Positions 25,130-33,204 of a DNA stretch of 36,727 nucleotides are shown here, one piece after another. How positions within the stretch are numbered: position 1 is the stretch's first letter; every line of letters begins with the position of its first letter. The translations under genes were made by a program, and so were the position numbers. The notes beneath the pieces were generated by a model. That model ran no database searches and was not told the origin of the DNA. It was given only the letters and a program-made list of their open reading frames with translations. Source of the DNA: CAZKTO01 sp964555685 (GTDB lineage Bacteria > Chloroflexota > Dehalococcoidia > SHYB01); NCBI GenBank assembly GCA_964555685.1, contig CAZKTO010000024.1:1-36727 (forward strand). The letters run 5' to 3'.

Positions 25130-25618
25130 ATGAAGGGCGATATCACCTGGCGACCGCTGAACTGGCACCCCCTCACGTGGGACGATCTCGCGGTGGGCTA
25201 CGAGCGGGAGTGGGAGGTGCCCATCACGTACCCGCTGATCGCGTGGTACGCCGATCTGGCGCAGGACGCGCACGAGTGGTACACGCAGCGGGGGTCGCCC
25301 TTCGGCCCGCCGGTGGCGCCGCCGCTGGTGCTGTCGCGGCTGGCGTCGGAGCTGACGGCGCCGCTGGGGCGCATGATGGGCTTTCTGAACACGCGGAACC
25401 GGACGGAGACGCTGGCGCCAACCGTCGTGGGGATGGTGGTCCGGTTCCGGGGGCGCATCGCTGAGAGGTCCGAGCGGAAGGGGCGACGCTACGTGCGCAT
25501 GGAGATCGAGGCGCGGGACGCCGAGTCAGGGACGCTGCTCACGCGCGATGTGAAGGAGTACGCGGCGCCGCCGGCGCAGGCCAGCGTCGCTGGGCCGGGC
25601 TCCCCACAAAAACCGTAG
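25130..25618 (+). CDS. Hotdog-fold MaoC-like protein
   Basis: 162 residues. LTWDDLAVGYEREWEVPITY, then DAHEWYTQRGSPFGPPVAPP, and TLAPTVVGMVVRFRGRIAER resemble the FAS1-like/MaoC hotdog fold. No clear catalytic D-x5-H is seen, so it may be a binding subunit. No strong Shine-Dalgarno precedes the ATG at 25130, which lies about 40 nt after the MITE-like repeat; the repeat may have displaced its original leader. The stop TAG lies within the hairpin that follows. The larger frame starting in the repeat is not the likely start. Confidence 0.6.
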   Translation: MKGDITWRPLNWHPLTWDDLAVGYEREWEVPITYPLIAWYADLAQDAHEWYTQRGSPFGPPVAPPLVLSRLASELTAPLGRMMGFLNTRNRTETLAPTVVGMVVRFRGRIAERSERKGRRYVRMEIEARDAESGTLLTRDVKEYAAPPAQASVAGPGSPQKP

Positions 25619-25652
25619 GGGCGCACCCCGACCTGTCGGGCTGCGCCCCTAC
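25615..25652. terminator. Bidirectional hairpin terminator with dispersed palindrome core
   Basis: Arms 25615-25625 (GTAGGGGCGCA) and 25642-25652 enclose CCCCGAC-CT-GTCGGG. It lies between the convergent hotdog gene and the solute-binding protein gene. The hotdog TAG is inside the left arm. Confidence 0.6.
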
Positions 25653-25685
25653 TACTTACGCCGAGCCGCTTTTGCGGGCCGTGCC

Positions 25686-27428
25686 TTACGGCGCGATCCA
25701 GGTGATCTCGTGGCGGCTGCGGAAGGCGTAGGCGCCCGGCGCCTGAGCGTTGTAGTTCCTGATCTGCGGCGACCAGGCGACCCAGCCACCACGCCAGTTC
25801 AGCTTCGGGTACCAGTTGGCGTCCGTCAGGATGTGCTTCTGGAGCTCCGCCGTGATCTGTTTGCGCTTGGCGAAGTCCAACTCCTTGGCCTGCTGAGCGT
25901 AGAGACCGTCCAGCTTCGCGTCCGAGAACTTGCTGGAGTTGAACGCCGCGCCCGTCACATACCACCGGCCGATGACGTCGTTAGGATCGTCGAAGAACGC
26001 CGAGGACGGCAGCAAGTAGGTGTCGTAGTCGGCCTTGAAGCGCCGGTCGTTGAACTGGGCCGACCCACCCTTGTTGTTGAAGTTGACCACGAGCCCCGCG
26101 CGGTCCCAGCCCTCTTTGATGAACAGGGCATCGTTATCGAACTGGGACAGGCCGAGGCTCATGAGCTCGAAGGTGAAGCCCTCGTATTTCACGCCGGCCT
26201 CGGCGAAGAGGGCCTTGGCGCGGTCGATGTGCTGCTGCGTCCTGGGTCCGACGTTGATCAGCGACCCGATCTCCTGGTCCGTCAGGCCGTACTGGCCTCC
26301 GAAGCTCGCTGGCTGCATCACGCCCGCCACGGGCGAGCCGATGCCGGGGTAGCGGGCGGCGTTGAAGCCGTCCCGGTCGATCAGGAGCTCCAGGGCGCGC
26401 CGGATGCGCACGTCACTGAACGGCGCCTTGTTGTTGAAGGCGATCAGGGACCAGGAACCGTAACCGCTCTTGAAGTTGAAGGTTGGGAACTCCCGTTTCA
26501 CCGCATCGATATTCGTATTCAGGGCCTCGGAGTCCAGATAGTCCGTCTCCAGAAACCGGCCCGTCCGGAAGGCCGAGAGAGCCAGAGCGCCATCCGGTAT
26601 GACCTCGTAATCGATGCCGTCGAAGTACGGCAGCGAGTCGCCGAACTTGTCCTTCTTGAAGTAGTTGGGGTTCTTCCGCACCTCGATCCGGATGTTAGCC
26701 TCGCGGCTCTTGAACACGAACGGGCCGCTACCGACTGGAGGGTTAGCGGGTTCCTGGGGGTACAGGTGGCCCAGGTGCTCCGGGTAGACCTGCACAAAGA
26801 GCACCGCGACGCCGTTCAGGAAGGCCAGGCTGGGGGCTTTCAGCTTGACGTTGATCGTGAGGGGGTCCGGCGTCTCGATAGTGTCCACGTAGGGGGCGAT
26901 GAGCTCGCGGACATGGCTGCGGAACGCGGGGTCCACCTTCCCGGCGATGCGGTTGAAGGAGTAGGCTACGTCCTTGGAGGTCAGGGGTTTCCCATCGTGC
27001 CAGGTAATGCCGGGCCGAAGCTTAAACGTGTAGGTTAGCCCGTCCGCGCTCACGGACCAGCTCTCCGCAGCGTCCCCCTCGATCTTCACGTGATCGATGA
27101 CGTTGGTCATGAGCACGTTATTGAACATGCCCGGCAGCACTCGGATGGGGACGTGGCCGCTGGCCAGATGTCCGTCCCAGCCGCGCCCGCGTATCACATC
27201 CTGCAAGAGCCGCACCTTGAAGATGCCGCCCCGGACGGGCCGGGGCTCGGGGGTGGCGGTGGGCGCCGGGACGGGCGTGGGCGTCGCGGCGCGCGTCGGC
27301 GTCGCGGCGGGCGCAGGCGGCGACGTCGGCTGGGCCGCCTCGTCGTCACCACCACCGCAGGCGGCGACGACCAGCATGACGGCCATGATGGCGCCGATGA
27401 GTCCAGAGGCGCGCAAGGTGTGTCTCAC
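25686..27428 (-). CDS. ABC transporter substrate-binding lipoprotein (SBP_bac_5, peptide/nickel type)
   Basis: 580 residues from a GTG at 27428, chosen because GGAGG lies 7 nt upstream. A lipoprotein signal GAIMAVMLVVAAC ends at the lipobox Cys, followed by a Thr/Pro/Ala-rich linker (about 25-60). The family 5 binding fold has VIDHVKIEGDAAESWSVSAD and TYTFKLRPGITWHDGKPLTS, then DVAYSFNRI and SLAFLNGVAV, with a C-terminal EITWIAP. It captures oligopeptide-like or related ligands outside the membrane. No permease or ATPase genes are adjacent in the window, so the system is either split or encoded elsewhere. It is divergent from the CoA-transferase genes. Confidence 0.92.
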   Translation of the reverse strand: MRHTLRASGLIGAIMAVMLVVAACGGGDDEAAQPTSPPAPAATPTRAATPTPVPAPTATPEPRPVRGGIFKVRLLQDVIRGRGWDGHLASGHVPIRVLPGMFNNVLMTNVIDHVKIEGDAAESWSVSADGLTYTFKLRPGITWHDGKPLTSKDVAYSFNRIAGKVDPAFRSHVRELIAPYVDTIETPDPLTINVKLKAPSLAFLNGVAVLFVQVYPEHLGHLYPQEPANPPVGSGPFVFKSREANIRIEVRKNPNYFKKDKFGDSLPYFDGIDYEVIPDGALALSAFRTGRFLETDYLDSEALNTNIDAVKREFPTFNFKSGYGSWSLIAFNNKAPFSDVRIRRALELLIDRDGFNAARYPGIGSPVAGVMQPASFGGQYGLTDQEIGSLINVGPRTQQHIDRAKALFAEAGVKYEGFTFELMSLGLSQFDNDALFIKEGWDRAGLVVNFNNKGGSAQFNDRRFKADYDTYLLPSSAFFDDPNDVIGRWYVTGAAFNSSKFSDAKLDGLYAQQAKELDFAKRKQITAELQKHILTDANWYPKLNWRGGWVAWSPQIRNYNAQAPGAYAFRSRHEITWIAP

Positions 27429-27540
27429 AGCTTTTCCTCCTGTGCCGGTCTCGGCCCCGCTCGAAGCAACGCGCGGGCTATACCATAACACTCCGGGCGC
27501 ACATCCGGCTCGGATTAGCGCCAGGATTCCATACGCCGCC

Positions 27541-27563
27541 CGATGAATCAACTCGATTCATCG
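27541..27563. promoter_or_regulatory. Operator-like palindrome CGATGAATC-AACTC-GATTCATCG
   Basis: Perfect 9-bp arms with a 5-nt centre in the divergent interval between the substrate-binding protein and CoA-transferase genes. Its inner 14 nt, AATCAACTCGATTC, recur with one change at 36152-36165 just after the third CoA-transferase. It is likely a repressor site. Confidence 0.5.
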
Positions 27564-27597
27564 CCCGCGAGCGACGGCCCGGGCGCGGCGCGCTCCC

Positions 27598-27626
27598 TTG
27601 ACGCCCGCACTGAGGCGGGCTACCGT
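27598..27626 (+). promoter_or_regulatory. Candidate promoter of the CoA-transferase pair
   Basis: -35 TTGACG (27598-27603), a 17-nt spacer that contains a small GCCCGC hairpin, and -10 TACCGT (27621-27626), 37 nt before the ATG. It lies just downstream of the palindromic operator candidate. Confidence 0.4.
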
Positions 27627-27662
27627 CCCCGCATCACATCCCAGAGAGCTCCGGTCTCACGC

Positions 27663-28877
27663 ATGGCCTTCTCGTTTCTCGCAGGCGTCCGCGTCATCGA
27701 GTGGGGCGAGGGCTACACCGCCCCGTTCTGCGGCAAGCTGCTGGCCGATCTCGGCGCGGAGATCATCAAGATCGAGGCGCTGCCCAGCGGCGACCGCGCC
27801 CGGGGGATGCCGCCCTTCGCCGGCGAGGCGCCGTCGCGGGAGCGGAGCCTCCTTTTCGCCCACCTGAACGCCGGGAAGCGCGGCGTCGCCATCGACCTCG
27901 CCACGAGCCCCGGCCTCGACCTTCTGCATGCGCTGCTGCGGGAGGCGGACGCCTTCATCATCGACCGGCCCCGACCTGTCGGAGAGCGCCTGGGCCTCGG
28001 CTACGAGTCGCTCCATGGGCGGCTCCCGTCCCTGGTGGTGACCTCCGTCCTGCCCTTCGGCGAGACGGGTCCCTACAGCGCGTTCAAGGGCGACCCGTCC
28101 CTCTCCTTCCACATGAGCGGCGCCAGCCACTCGAACCCGCTGTTCGTCCCCACCTTCGAGCATCCGCCGCTGCTCCTGCCGGGGCGGGCGGCGGGCGTCA
28201 CGGGCGGGCTCATCGCCGCCGCGGGGACGACGATGGGTGTGCTTTCGGCGCGTCTCACGGGCGAGGGCCGGCACGTGGATATCTCCGAGGTGGAGACGGT
28301 GACGCCGCTCCTCGCCGATCCCATCGATCGCTACAACTTCGAGGGGCGGGACGAGCCGCTGTCGCGACGCGTGAAGGGCTTCGCCCCGTTCGACTTCTAC
28401 CGGGTCAAGGACGGCTGGGCCAGCATGTTCCTGGTCCAGGAGGCCCACTGGCAGCGCCTCGTCGCCATGATGGGCGATCCAGAGTGGGCCGGGGCGGAGA
28501 TGTTCGCGGACCGGCGGCGCCGCGCCCAGTACCGGGAGGACATGGACGCCCTCATGGAGCCCTGGCTGCGGGAGCAGACGAACGAGGAGCTCTACGTTCG
28601 CGCCCAGTCGAACGACACGCCCATCGGCCCCGCGCGGTCGATGGAGCAGGTGGTGCGGGACCCGCAGCTGGCCTTTCGAGGGGCCCTGCGCCAGGGACGG
28701 CATCCGGCCTTTGGGCGCATGACGTACCTTCAGCCGCCATTCAAGGCCGCCGGCGAGGAGGGGACTCCGCCAGCCCCGGCGCCGCGCCTCGGCGAGCATA
28801 CGGCCCAGGTGCTCTCCGGCATCCTGGGCCTCTCGGGCCGCGAGCTGGCCGGCCTGGCGGCGGCGGGGGTGCTCTAG
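27663..28877 (+). CDS. CaiB/BaiF-type class III CoA-transferase (catalytic Asp not evident)
   Basis: 404 residues. It opens FLAGVRVIEWGEGYTAPFCG and KLLADLGAEIIKIEALPSGD, a class III CoA-transferase N-terminus. NAGKRGVAIDL and SVLPFGETGPYSAFKGDPSL follow. The family's catalytic Asp sits in a D-x-x-x-G motif before a helix (DLLAG-type); aligned by eye, this protein has GRAAG there, so the Asp appears replaced. It is the first of a tandem pair: 4 nt separate it from the next CoA-transferase, which does keep the Asp. A heteromeric enzyme as in BbsEF is possible. A second ATG or GTG start near the palindrome is less likely. Confidence 0.88.
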   Translation: MAFSFLAGVRVIEWGEGYTAPFCGKLLADLGAEIIKIEALPSGDRARGMPPFAGEAPSRERSLLFAHLNAGKRGVAIDLATSPGLDLLHALLREADAFIIDRPRPVGERLGLGYESLHGRLPSLVVTSVLPFGETGPYSAFKGDPSLSFHMSGASHSNPLFVPTFEHPPLLLPGRAAGVTGGLIAAAGTTMGVLSARLTGEGRHVDISEVETVTPLLADPIDRYNFEGRDEPLSRRVKGFAPFDFYRVKDGWASMFLVQEAHWQRLVAMMGDPEWAGAEMFADRRRRAQYREDMDALMEPWLREQTNEELYVRAQSNDTPIGPARSMEQVVRDPQLAFRGALRQGRHPAFGRMTYLQPPFKAAGEEGTPPAPAPRLGEHTAQVLSGILGLSGRELAGLAAAGVL

Positions 28878-28881
28878 CGCC

Positions 28882-30096
28882 ATGAGCGGACTGCCCCTGG
28901 GCCGGTTTCGGGTGCTGGAGCTGGGCGCGGCTGTGGCGGCGCCCTTCGCTGCGTCGCTCCTAGCCGACGCGGGGGCCGAGGTCATCAAGATCGAGACGGA
29001 GCGGCGCCCCGACCAGCTCCGCCTGAACTTCCCCATGGCCGGCGGCCAGGCCGGGCGCGACCGCAGCTACTACTACAGCCTGATGAACCGCAACAAGCTG
29101 GGCGCGACCCTCGACCTGACCACGGAGGGCGGCCGCGCCACCTTCCTCGGCCTGGCGCGCGTCAGCGACGCGCTGATCGAGAACTTCGCCGCGGGGACCA
29201 TGGACCGCCTGGGCCTCTCCTACGGCGCCGTCCGGCGGGCGAACCCGGCCATCGTGATGGTATCGCTCTCGGGGTTCGGCGCCACGGGCCCGGCCCGGGA
29301 CTACATCGCCTACGGGCCGCTGCTGGAGGCCGTCTCGGGCATGGCCTATCTCGCTGGGTACGCCGGCCGGCCCCCCACCAACTCGGCCTTCGTCTATACG
29401 GACTACCTCTCGGGCATGTACGGCGCCGGCCTGGTCCTCGCCGCCCTGGTGCGGCGCCTCTCGACGGGCCAGGGCGCCTGGTTCGATCTCGCGCAGCTCG
29501 AGGTCTCGCTGAACGCCATCCCCGACGCCGTGCTCAGTTGGTGCGTCAGCGGGTCGCTGCCGGGCAAGCGGGAGAACCGGGACGAGGCGGCGTCGGTCCA
29601 CGGCGCCTTCCCGTGCAAAGGTGACGATCAGTGGGTAGCCATCTCCGTCCGGACGGAGGAGGAGTGGCGCGGCCTGGTGGCGGCCATGGGCGACCGGGCG
29701 TGGGCGCGGAACGCACAGCGCCTGGGCCCGGTGCAGCGTCAGCGGCGGATGGCCGAGGTCGAGCAGCGCATCGCGGCGTGGACGCGCCGGCGGACGCCCC
29801 TGGAGGCGATGCGGGCGCTCCAGGCCCGGGGCGTCCCGGCGATCGTCGTCAACAGCATCGGAGGGGCGCTGGCCGACCCGCACCTGCGCCATCGCGGCGC
29901 CTTCCAGGAGAACCGGCACCCGGTGACTGGCCTTCAGCCGGCCTACGCCTCGCCCATCGCCGTCGCCGGCGTCCCCCGTGCCGTCCGGAGCCATGCGCCC
30001 TTGTGGGGCCAGCACAACGGCTACCTCCTCCGCGAGGTCCTGGGCCTGGCCGATGCGGCCGTCGAGCGACTGGTAGAATCGGGGGCGGTACGGTAG
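28882..30096 (+). CDS. CaiB/BaiF-type class III CoA-transferase (catalytic Asp present)
   Basis: 404 residues; the ATG lies 4 nt after the stop of the previous paralogue. The N-terminus is LGRFRVLELGAAVAAPFAAS and LLADAGAEVIKIETE. NRNKLGATLDLTTEGGRATF and SLSGFGATGPARDYIAYGPL follow. The motif FVYTDYLSGMYGAGLVLAAL keeps the family catalytic Asp (D-Y-L-S-G). It transfers CoA between carboxylic acids through an aspartyl-CoA anhydride in this family. Its partner is probably the upstream paralogue. Substrate unknown. Confidence 0.9.
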   Translation: MSGLPLGRFRVLELGAAVAAPFAASLLADAGAEVIKIETERRPDQLRLNFPMAGGQAGRDRSYYYSLMNRNKLGATLDLTTEGGRATFLGLARVSDALIENFAAGTMDRLGLSYGAVRRANPAIVMVSLSGFGATGPARDYIAYGPLLEAVSGMAYLAGYAGRPPTNSAFVYTDYLSGMYGAGLVLAALVRRLSTGQGAWFDLAQLEVSLNAIPDAVLSWCVSGSLPGKRENRDEAASVHGAFPCKGDDQWVAISVRTEEEWRGLVAAMGDRAWARNAQRLGPVQRQRRMAEVEQRIAAWTRRRTPLEAMRALQARGVPAIVVNSIGGALADPHLRHRGAFQENRHPVTGLQPAYASPIAVAGVPRAVRSHAPLWGQHNGYLLREVLGLADAAVERLVESGAVR

Positions 30097-30190
30097 AATG
30101 CGCAGGCGGTGAGGTAGCTGGGCCCGGGAGACGTCGATCGTGGTCCCGCACCCAGCTCGTAGCAACCTCGCCCAATGCAGGAGGGATACC

Positions 30191-30394
30191 ATGGGACTCT
30201 TTGGGTTCGGGAAGAAGAAGCCGATGCGCACAATTGCCTGCAAGGACGCGGGCATAGACTGCAACGCCGTCTTCAAGGCCAAGACGGACGATGAGGTCAT
30301 GAAGCAGGCCGGGGAGCACGCGCAGACGGTCCACAAGATGACGCCGACCCCCGAGCTGACTGCGAAGATCAAGGGGCTCATCAAGAACGCCTGA
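30191..30394 (+). CDS. DUF1059 family small protein
   Basis: 67 residues from the ATG at 30191 with GGAGG 6 nt upstream. MRTIACKDAGIDCNAVFKAK, then TDDEVMKQAGEHAQTVHKM, is the DUF1059 pattern with two cysteines and a conserved His. Function in the family is unknown; the cysteines and His suggest possible metal or redox binding, but this is inference. A GLFGFGKKKP N-terminus precedes the domain. It lies between the CoA-transferase pair and the D-aminoacylase gene. Confidence 0.8.
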   Translation: MGLFGFGKKKPMRTIACKDAGIDCNAVFKAKTDDEVMKQAGEHAQTVHKMTPTPELTAKIKGLIKNA

Positions 30395-30506
30395 GCCAAA
30401 GCGGTCTCTTTACCTTGGTCTGAACGGTCGCGAGGGCATGGCGCCCGGGCTGCCGGAGCGCGGGCGCTGGCCTGGAAGGGCTGACTCGCCGCCGGGGTCG
30501 CGCCTC

Positions 30507-30535
30507 TTGACTCCCGGTGACACGAGGGATACGCT
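30507..30535 (+). promoter_or_regulatory. Candidate promoter of the D-aminoacylase-type gene
   Basis: -35 TTGACT (30507-30512), a 17-nt spacer and -10 TACGCT (30530-30535). The start would be at about 30542, exactly at the 5' arm of the hairpin. Confidence 0.4.
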
Positions 30536-30541
30536 CGACGC

Positions 30542-30561
30542 CGCCCCGACATGTCGGGGCG
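30542..30561. repeat. Palindrome CGCCCCGAC-AT-GTCGGGGCG at a leader
   Basis: A perfect copy of the dispersed palindrome with 9-bp arms. It ends 4 nt before the ATG at 30566, so the leader mRNA would begin with this hairpin and the Shine-Dalgarno space is absent. The ATG inside it (30551) opens a longer frame but is unlikely to be used. Confidence 0.75.
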
Positions 30562-30565
30562 CGCC

Positions 30566-32287
30566 ATGCCCTACGACCTGATCATCAAGAACGGCACGGT
30601 GGCCGACGGCACGGGCATGCCCCGTCGCCGCGCCGATGTGGCCGTCGTCGAGGGGCGTATCGCCGCCGTGGGTCGCGTGGACGGCCGGGCGGCTCGTGTC
30701 ATCGACGCCGAGGGGGCCATCGTCGCCCCGGGCTTCATCGATATCCACACCCACTACGACGCCCAGGTGCTGTGGGACGGCCTCCTGACCTGCTCGCCCT
30801 GGCACGGCGTCACGACGGTCCTGACCGGGAACTGCGGCTATACGCTGGCCCCCTGCCGGCCCGCCGACCGCGACTTCCTCGCCGGCATGTTCGCCCGCGT
30901 CGAGGGCGTCGATATCGAGGTGCTGAAGAGCAGCCTCGACTGGGAGTGGGCCACCTTCCCGGAGTACCTGGCGCGCGTCGAGCGGCAGCGGCTGGGGATC
31001 AACGTGGGTGTCCTTGTGGGACATTCGGCGGTGCGGCGCTACGTCCTGGGCGAGGCCTCGGCCACGCGGGCCTCGACGGACGCCGAGGTCCGGGAGCAGC
31101 GCCGGCTGGTCCGGGAGGCCCTGGCCGCCGGCGCCTGGGGCTTCTCCACATCCCTCTCGCCCACGCACCGCTGCCCCGATGGCTCGCCGGTGCCCAGCCG
31201 CCAAGCGACCCACGCCGAGGTCATCGAGCTGGGCGCCGCGCTGGCCGAGTTCGGCGTTGGCAGCGTGGAGGTCCTGCCGGAGAGCTACCGGGCCCCCGAG
31301 GGGTTCAGCGAGGCCGATGAGCGCCTGATGGTCCGTCTCTCGATGGAGAGCGGCCGCCCGGTGAACTGGAACGAGCTCTCCCACGTCTGGGAGACGCCCG
31401 GGGCCTGGCGCCGGCAGCTGGCCACCATGGAGCGGGCCAGCGCCGCCGGGGCCGCCGTCTACGCCGTGGCCCGCTGCCAGCGCCTGGACGTCCCCTGGAG
31501 CTTTCTGCATCCGGGGCCAGCGTTCAGCGCCTTCCCCAGGTGGCGCGAGGTCCTGCGCCAGCCCGCCGAACAGCGAAAGCGCTCGCTGGCCGACCCCGCG
31601 GTCCGCGCGGCGCTCCGCGCCGACGCCGACCGCACCGACCCCACTATGCTCGAGTACCGCCGCCTGCCGAACATGATCGTGGTCCGGGCCAAGCGGCCGG
31701 AGCATCGGAAGCTTGAGGGCCGGCGCCTGGGCGACCTCGCCTCGGCAACGGGCCGGCATGTGGTGGACGAGATGCTCGCCATCGCCCAAGACGAGGGCTA
31801 CGAAACGGAGTTCGCCATCGTCGGCGTGCGCAACGGCGACCCCGAGGCCGTCGCCACGATGCTGCGCAGCCCCTACGCCATCGCGGGCATCTCGGACGCC
31901 GGGGCCCACATGGACCGCATGAGCGGCTCCGTCTACTCGACCTTTCTCCTGGCCCACTGGGTGCGCGAGCGGGGGCTGCTGACGCTGGAGGAGGCCGTGC
32001 GCCGGCTCACGTTCATGCCGGCCATGGTCTACGGGCTGCGCGACCGAGGCCTCATCCAGGTGGGCATGGCCGCCGATATCGTCGTCTTCGACGCCGAGCG
32101 CGTGCGGCCCCTGGACACCGAGCCCTTCCAGGACCTGCCCGGCGGCCGGACCCGCCTGGGCAATCGCGCCGATGGGGTCCGCCACGTGATGGTGAACGGC
32201 CAGGGCATCCTTGAGGACGGGCGGGACACGGGCGCGCGGCCCGGCCGCCTGCTCCGCTCCAGCGCCCGCCACGCCGGGGCGACCTGA
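30566..32287 (+). CDS. D-aminoacylase-like amidohydrolase (N-acyl-D-amino-acid deacylase type)
   Basis: 573 residues. MPYDLIIKNGTVADGTGMPR and VDGRAARVIDAEGAIVAPGF are the composite-domain strands; metal ligands are H61 and H63 in FIDIHTHYDAQ. GNCGYT (C90) is the bridging Cys seen in N-acyl-D-amino-acid deacylases. SDAGAHMD near residue 450 carries the final Asp. Amidohydrolase-fold enzymes of this type hydrolyse N-acyl-D-amino acids and related amides. The stop TGA falls inside the terminal sequence of the MITE-like repeat that follows, so the C-terminus may be truncated or altered by its insertion. An alternative start at 30551 lies in the hairpin. Confidence 0.88.
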   Translation: MPYDLIIKNGTVADGTGMPRRRADVAVVEGRIAAVGRVDGRAARVIDAEGAIVAPGFIDIHTHYDAQVLWDGLLTCSPWHGVTTVLTGNCGYTLAPCRPADRDFLAGMFARVEGVDIEVLKSSLDWEWATFPEYLARVERQRLGINVGVLVGHSAVRRYVLGEASATRASTDAEVREQRRLVREALAAGAWGFSTSLSPTHRCPDGSPVPSRQATHAEVIELGAALAEFGVGSVEVLPESYRAPEGFSEADERLMVRLSMESGRPVNWNELSHVWETPGAWRRQLATMERASAAGAAVYAVARCQRLDVPWSFLHPGPAFSAFPRWREVLRQPAEQRKRSLADPAVRAALRADADRTDPTMLEYRRLPNMIVVRAKRPEHRKLEGRRLGDLASATGRHVVDEMLAIAQDEGYETEFAIVGVRNGDPEAVATMLRSPYAIAGISDAGAHMDRMSGSVYSTFLLAHWVRERGLLTLEEAVRRLTFMPAMVYGLRDRGLIQVGMAADIVVFDAERVRPLDTEPFQDLPGGRTRLGNRADGVRHVMVNGQGILEDGRDTGARPGRLLRSSARHAGAT

Positions 32288-32476
32288 GAGAGTGTGTGAG
32301 AAGGCACAAAAGCGCCTTCCGCAGCCCTCCCCTACCGTCGTTGCGAGGCTCTGCGAAGCAATCTGGTGGGGGGGCAGCGCACGAACCGGGATACCACCCC
32401 TCCAGATTGCCACGCTCGAAGACTCGCTCGCAACGACGGTGGGCGGTGGTTGTTTCTCACACACACTCTGAGAGGA
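32284..32476. repeat. MITE-like repeat with inverted ends, abutting the amidohydrolase stop
   Basis: Ends AGAGTGTGTGAGAA and, inverted, AGAGTGTGTGTGAGAA lie near 32288-32303 and 32456-32471. Inside, GTCGTTGCGAG near 32337 and CTCGCAACGAC near 32427-32437 are inverted, a motif common in intergenic repeats of several phyla. No coding frame is seen. It fills the gap before the TetR promoter. Confidence 0.65.
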
Positions 32477-32505
32477 TTGACGCCGGGCCTCCGCGTCCGT
32501 ATCAT
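32477..32505 (+). promoter_or_regulatory. TetR gene promoter
   Basis: -35 TTGACG (32477-32482), a 17-nt spacer and -10 TATCAT (32500-32505). It starts just after the MITE-like repeat. Confidence 0.55.
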
Positions 32506-32539
32506 ACCGCCCGGTAGGATTTTCAGACCGGTGGGTATG
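32503..32539. promoter_or_regulatory. Imperfect inverted repeat overlapping the TetR -10 box
   Basis: 13-nt arms CATACCGCCCGGT (32503-32515) and ACCGGTGGGTATG (32527-32539) match at 11 of 13 positions around an 11-nt spacer. The left arm overlaps the -10 box. It fits an operator for TetR-type autorepression. Confidence 0.5.
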
Positions 32540-32547
32540 AATCGCCT

Positions 32548-33204
32548 GTGACGACCGTTGCAAAGCCCAGCGTCAAGGCCGAGTACGAGCGCCACCGCAT
32601 CATCGAGCACGCGGCGGGCGTCTTCCTCGAACGCGGGTACGACGGCACGACCATGGACCACATCGCCCGGGCGATGCAGGTCACCAAGGGCTTCATCTAC
32701 TACTACTTCACCTCCAAGGGCGAGGTCTTCTACGAGCTCCACTCCAAGGCGATCCGCGAGGCGCACGCCTTCGTCGTCTCGCACATCCCGCCGGGCGCCG
32801 ACCCGGTGACGAGGCTGCGACGCGCCGTGGCCGCCCACATCCAGCTCACAACGCAGCGCCCCGCGTTCCGGGGGGTCGCGCTGCGGACCGCGTGGATCAC
32901 CACCAGCCGGAACTTCCCCGCCCAGTACCGGCGCCAGCTCGCCGGGCAGCGGGACTCGCTGCGGGCGGTCTACGAGGAGATCATCCGCGACGGTGTGGAG
33001 GCCGGGATCTTCCGCCCGGTGGAGGCCAGCGTCGTCATCAAGATGGCCATGGGGGCGCTCACCTGGATGCCCACGTGGTACCGGCCCGACGGCCGGCTGG
33101 GGCCCGAGGTCATCGCGGAGATCCTGACGGACATGATGCTGGGGCCGCTTCTGGCTGACGCCCCGACCCGTCGGGGGCGGCGGAGGGAGGAGGGCGCGTC
33201 ATGA
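32548..33204 (+). CDS. TetR family transcriptional regulator
   Basis: 218 residues from a GTG. The N-terminal HTH has RIIEHAAGVFLERGYDGTTM, DHIARAMQVTKGFIYYYFTS and KGEVFYEL, the canonical TetR_N. The C-terminal part is helical (RLRRAVAAHIQLTTQRPAFR, VYEEIIRDGVEAGIFRPVEA), as in ligand-binding domains. The last residues (ADAPTRRGRRREEGAS) are encoded by another copy of the CCCCGAC-NN-GTCGGGG palindrome (33161-33176), so the tail may be an insertion product. A likely operator overlaps its own promoter. It precedes the zinc-ribbon gene by an ATGA overlap and sits amid the CoA-transferase/amidohydrolase genes, so it probably controls some of them. Confidence 0.88.
   Translation: MTTVAKPSVKAEYERHRIIEHAAGVFLERGYDGTTMDHIARAMQVTKGFIYYYFTSKGEVFYELHSKAIREAHAFVVSHIPPGADPVTRLRRAVAAHIQLTTQRPAFRGVALRTAWITTSRNFPAQYRRQLAGQRDSLRAVYEEIIRDGVEAGIFRPVEASVVIKMAMGALTWMPTWYRPDGRLGPEVIAEILTDMMLGPLLADAPTRRGRRREEGAS

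Noticed and set aside
27966..27981. A further full copy of the dispersed palindrome inside the first CoA-transferase
   Set aside because: Only one arm is complete (CCCCGAC then GTCGGAG), so it was counted as partial and not as an independent copy.
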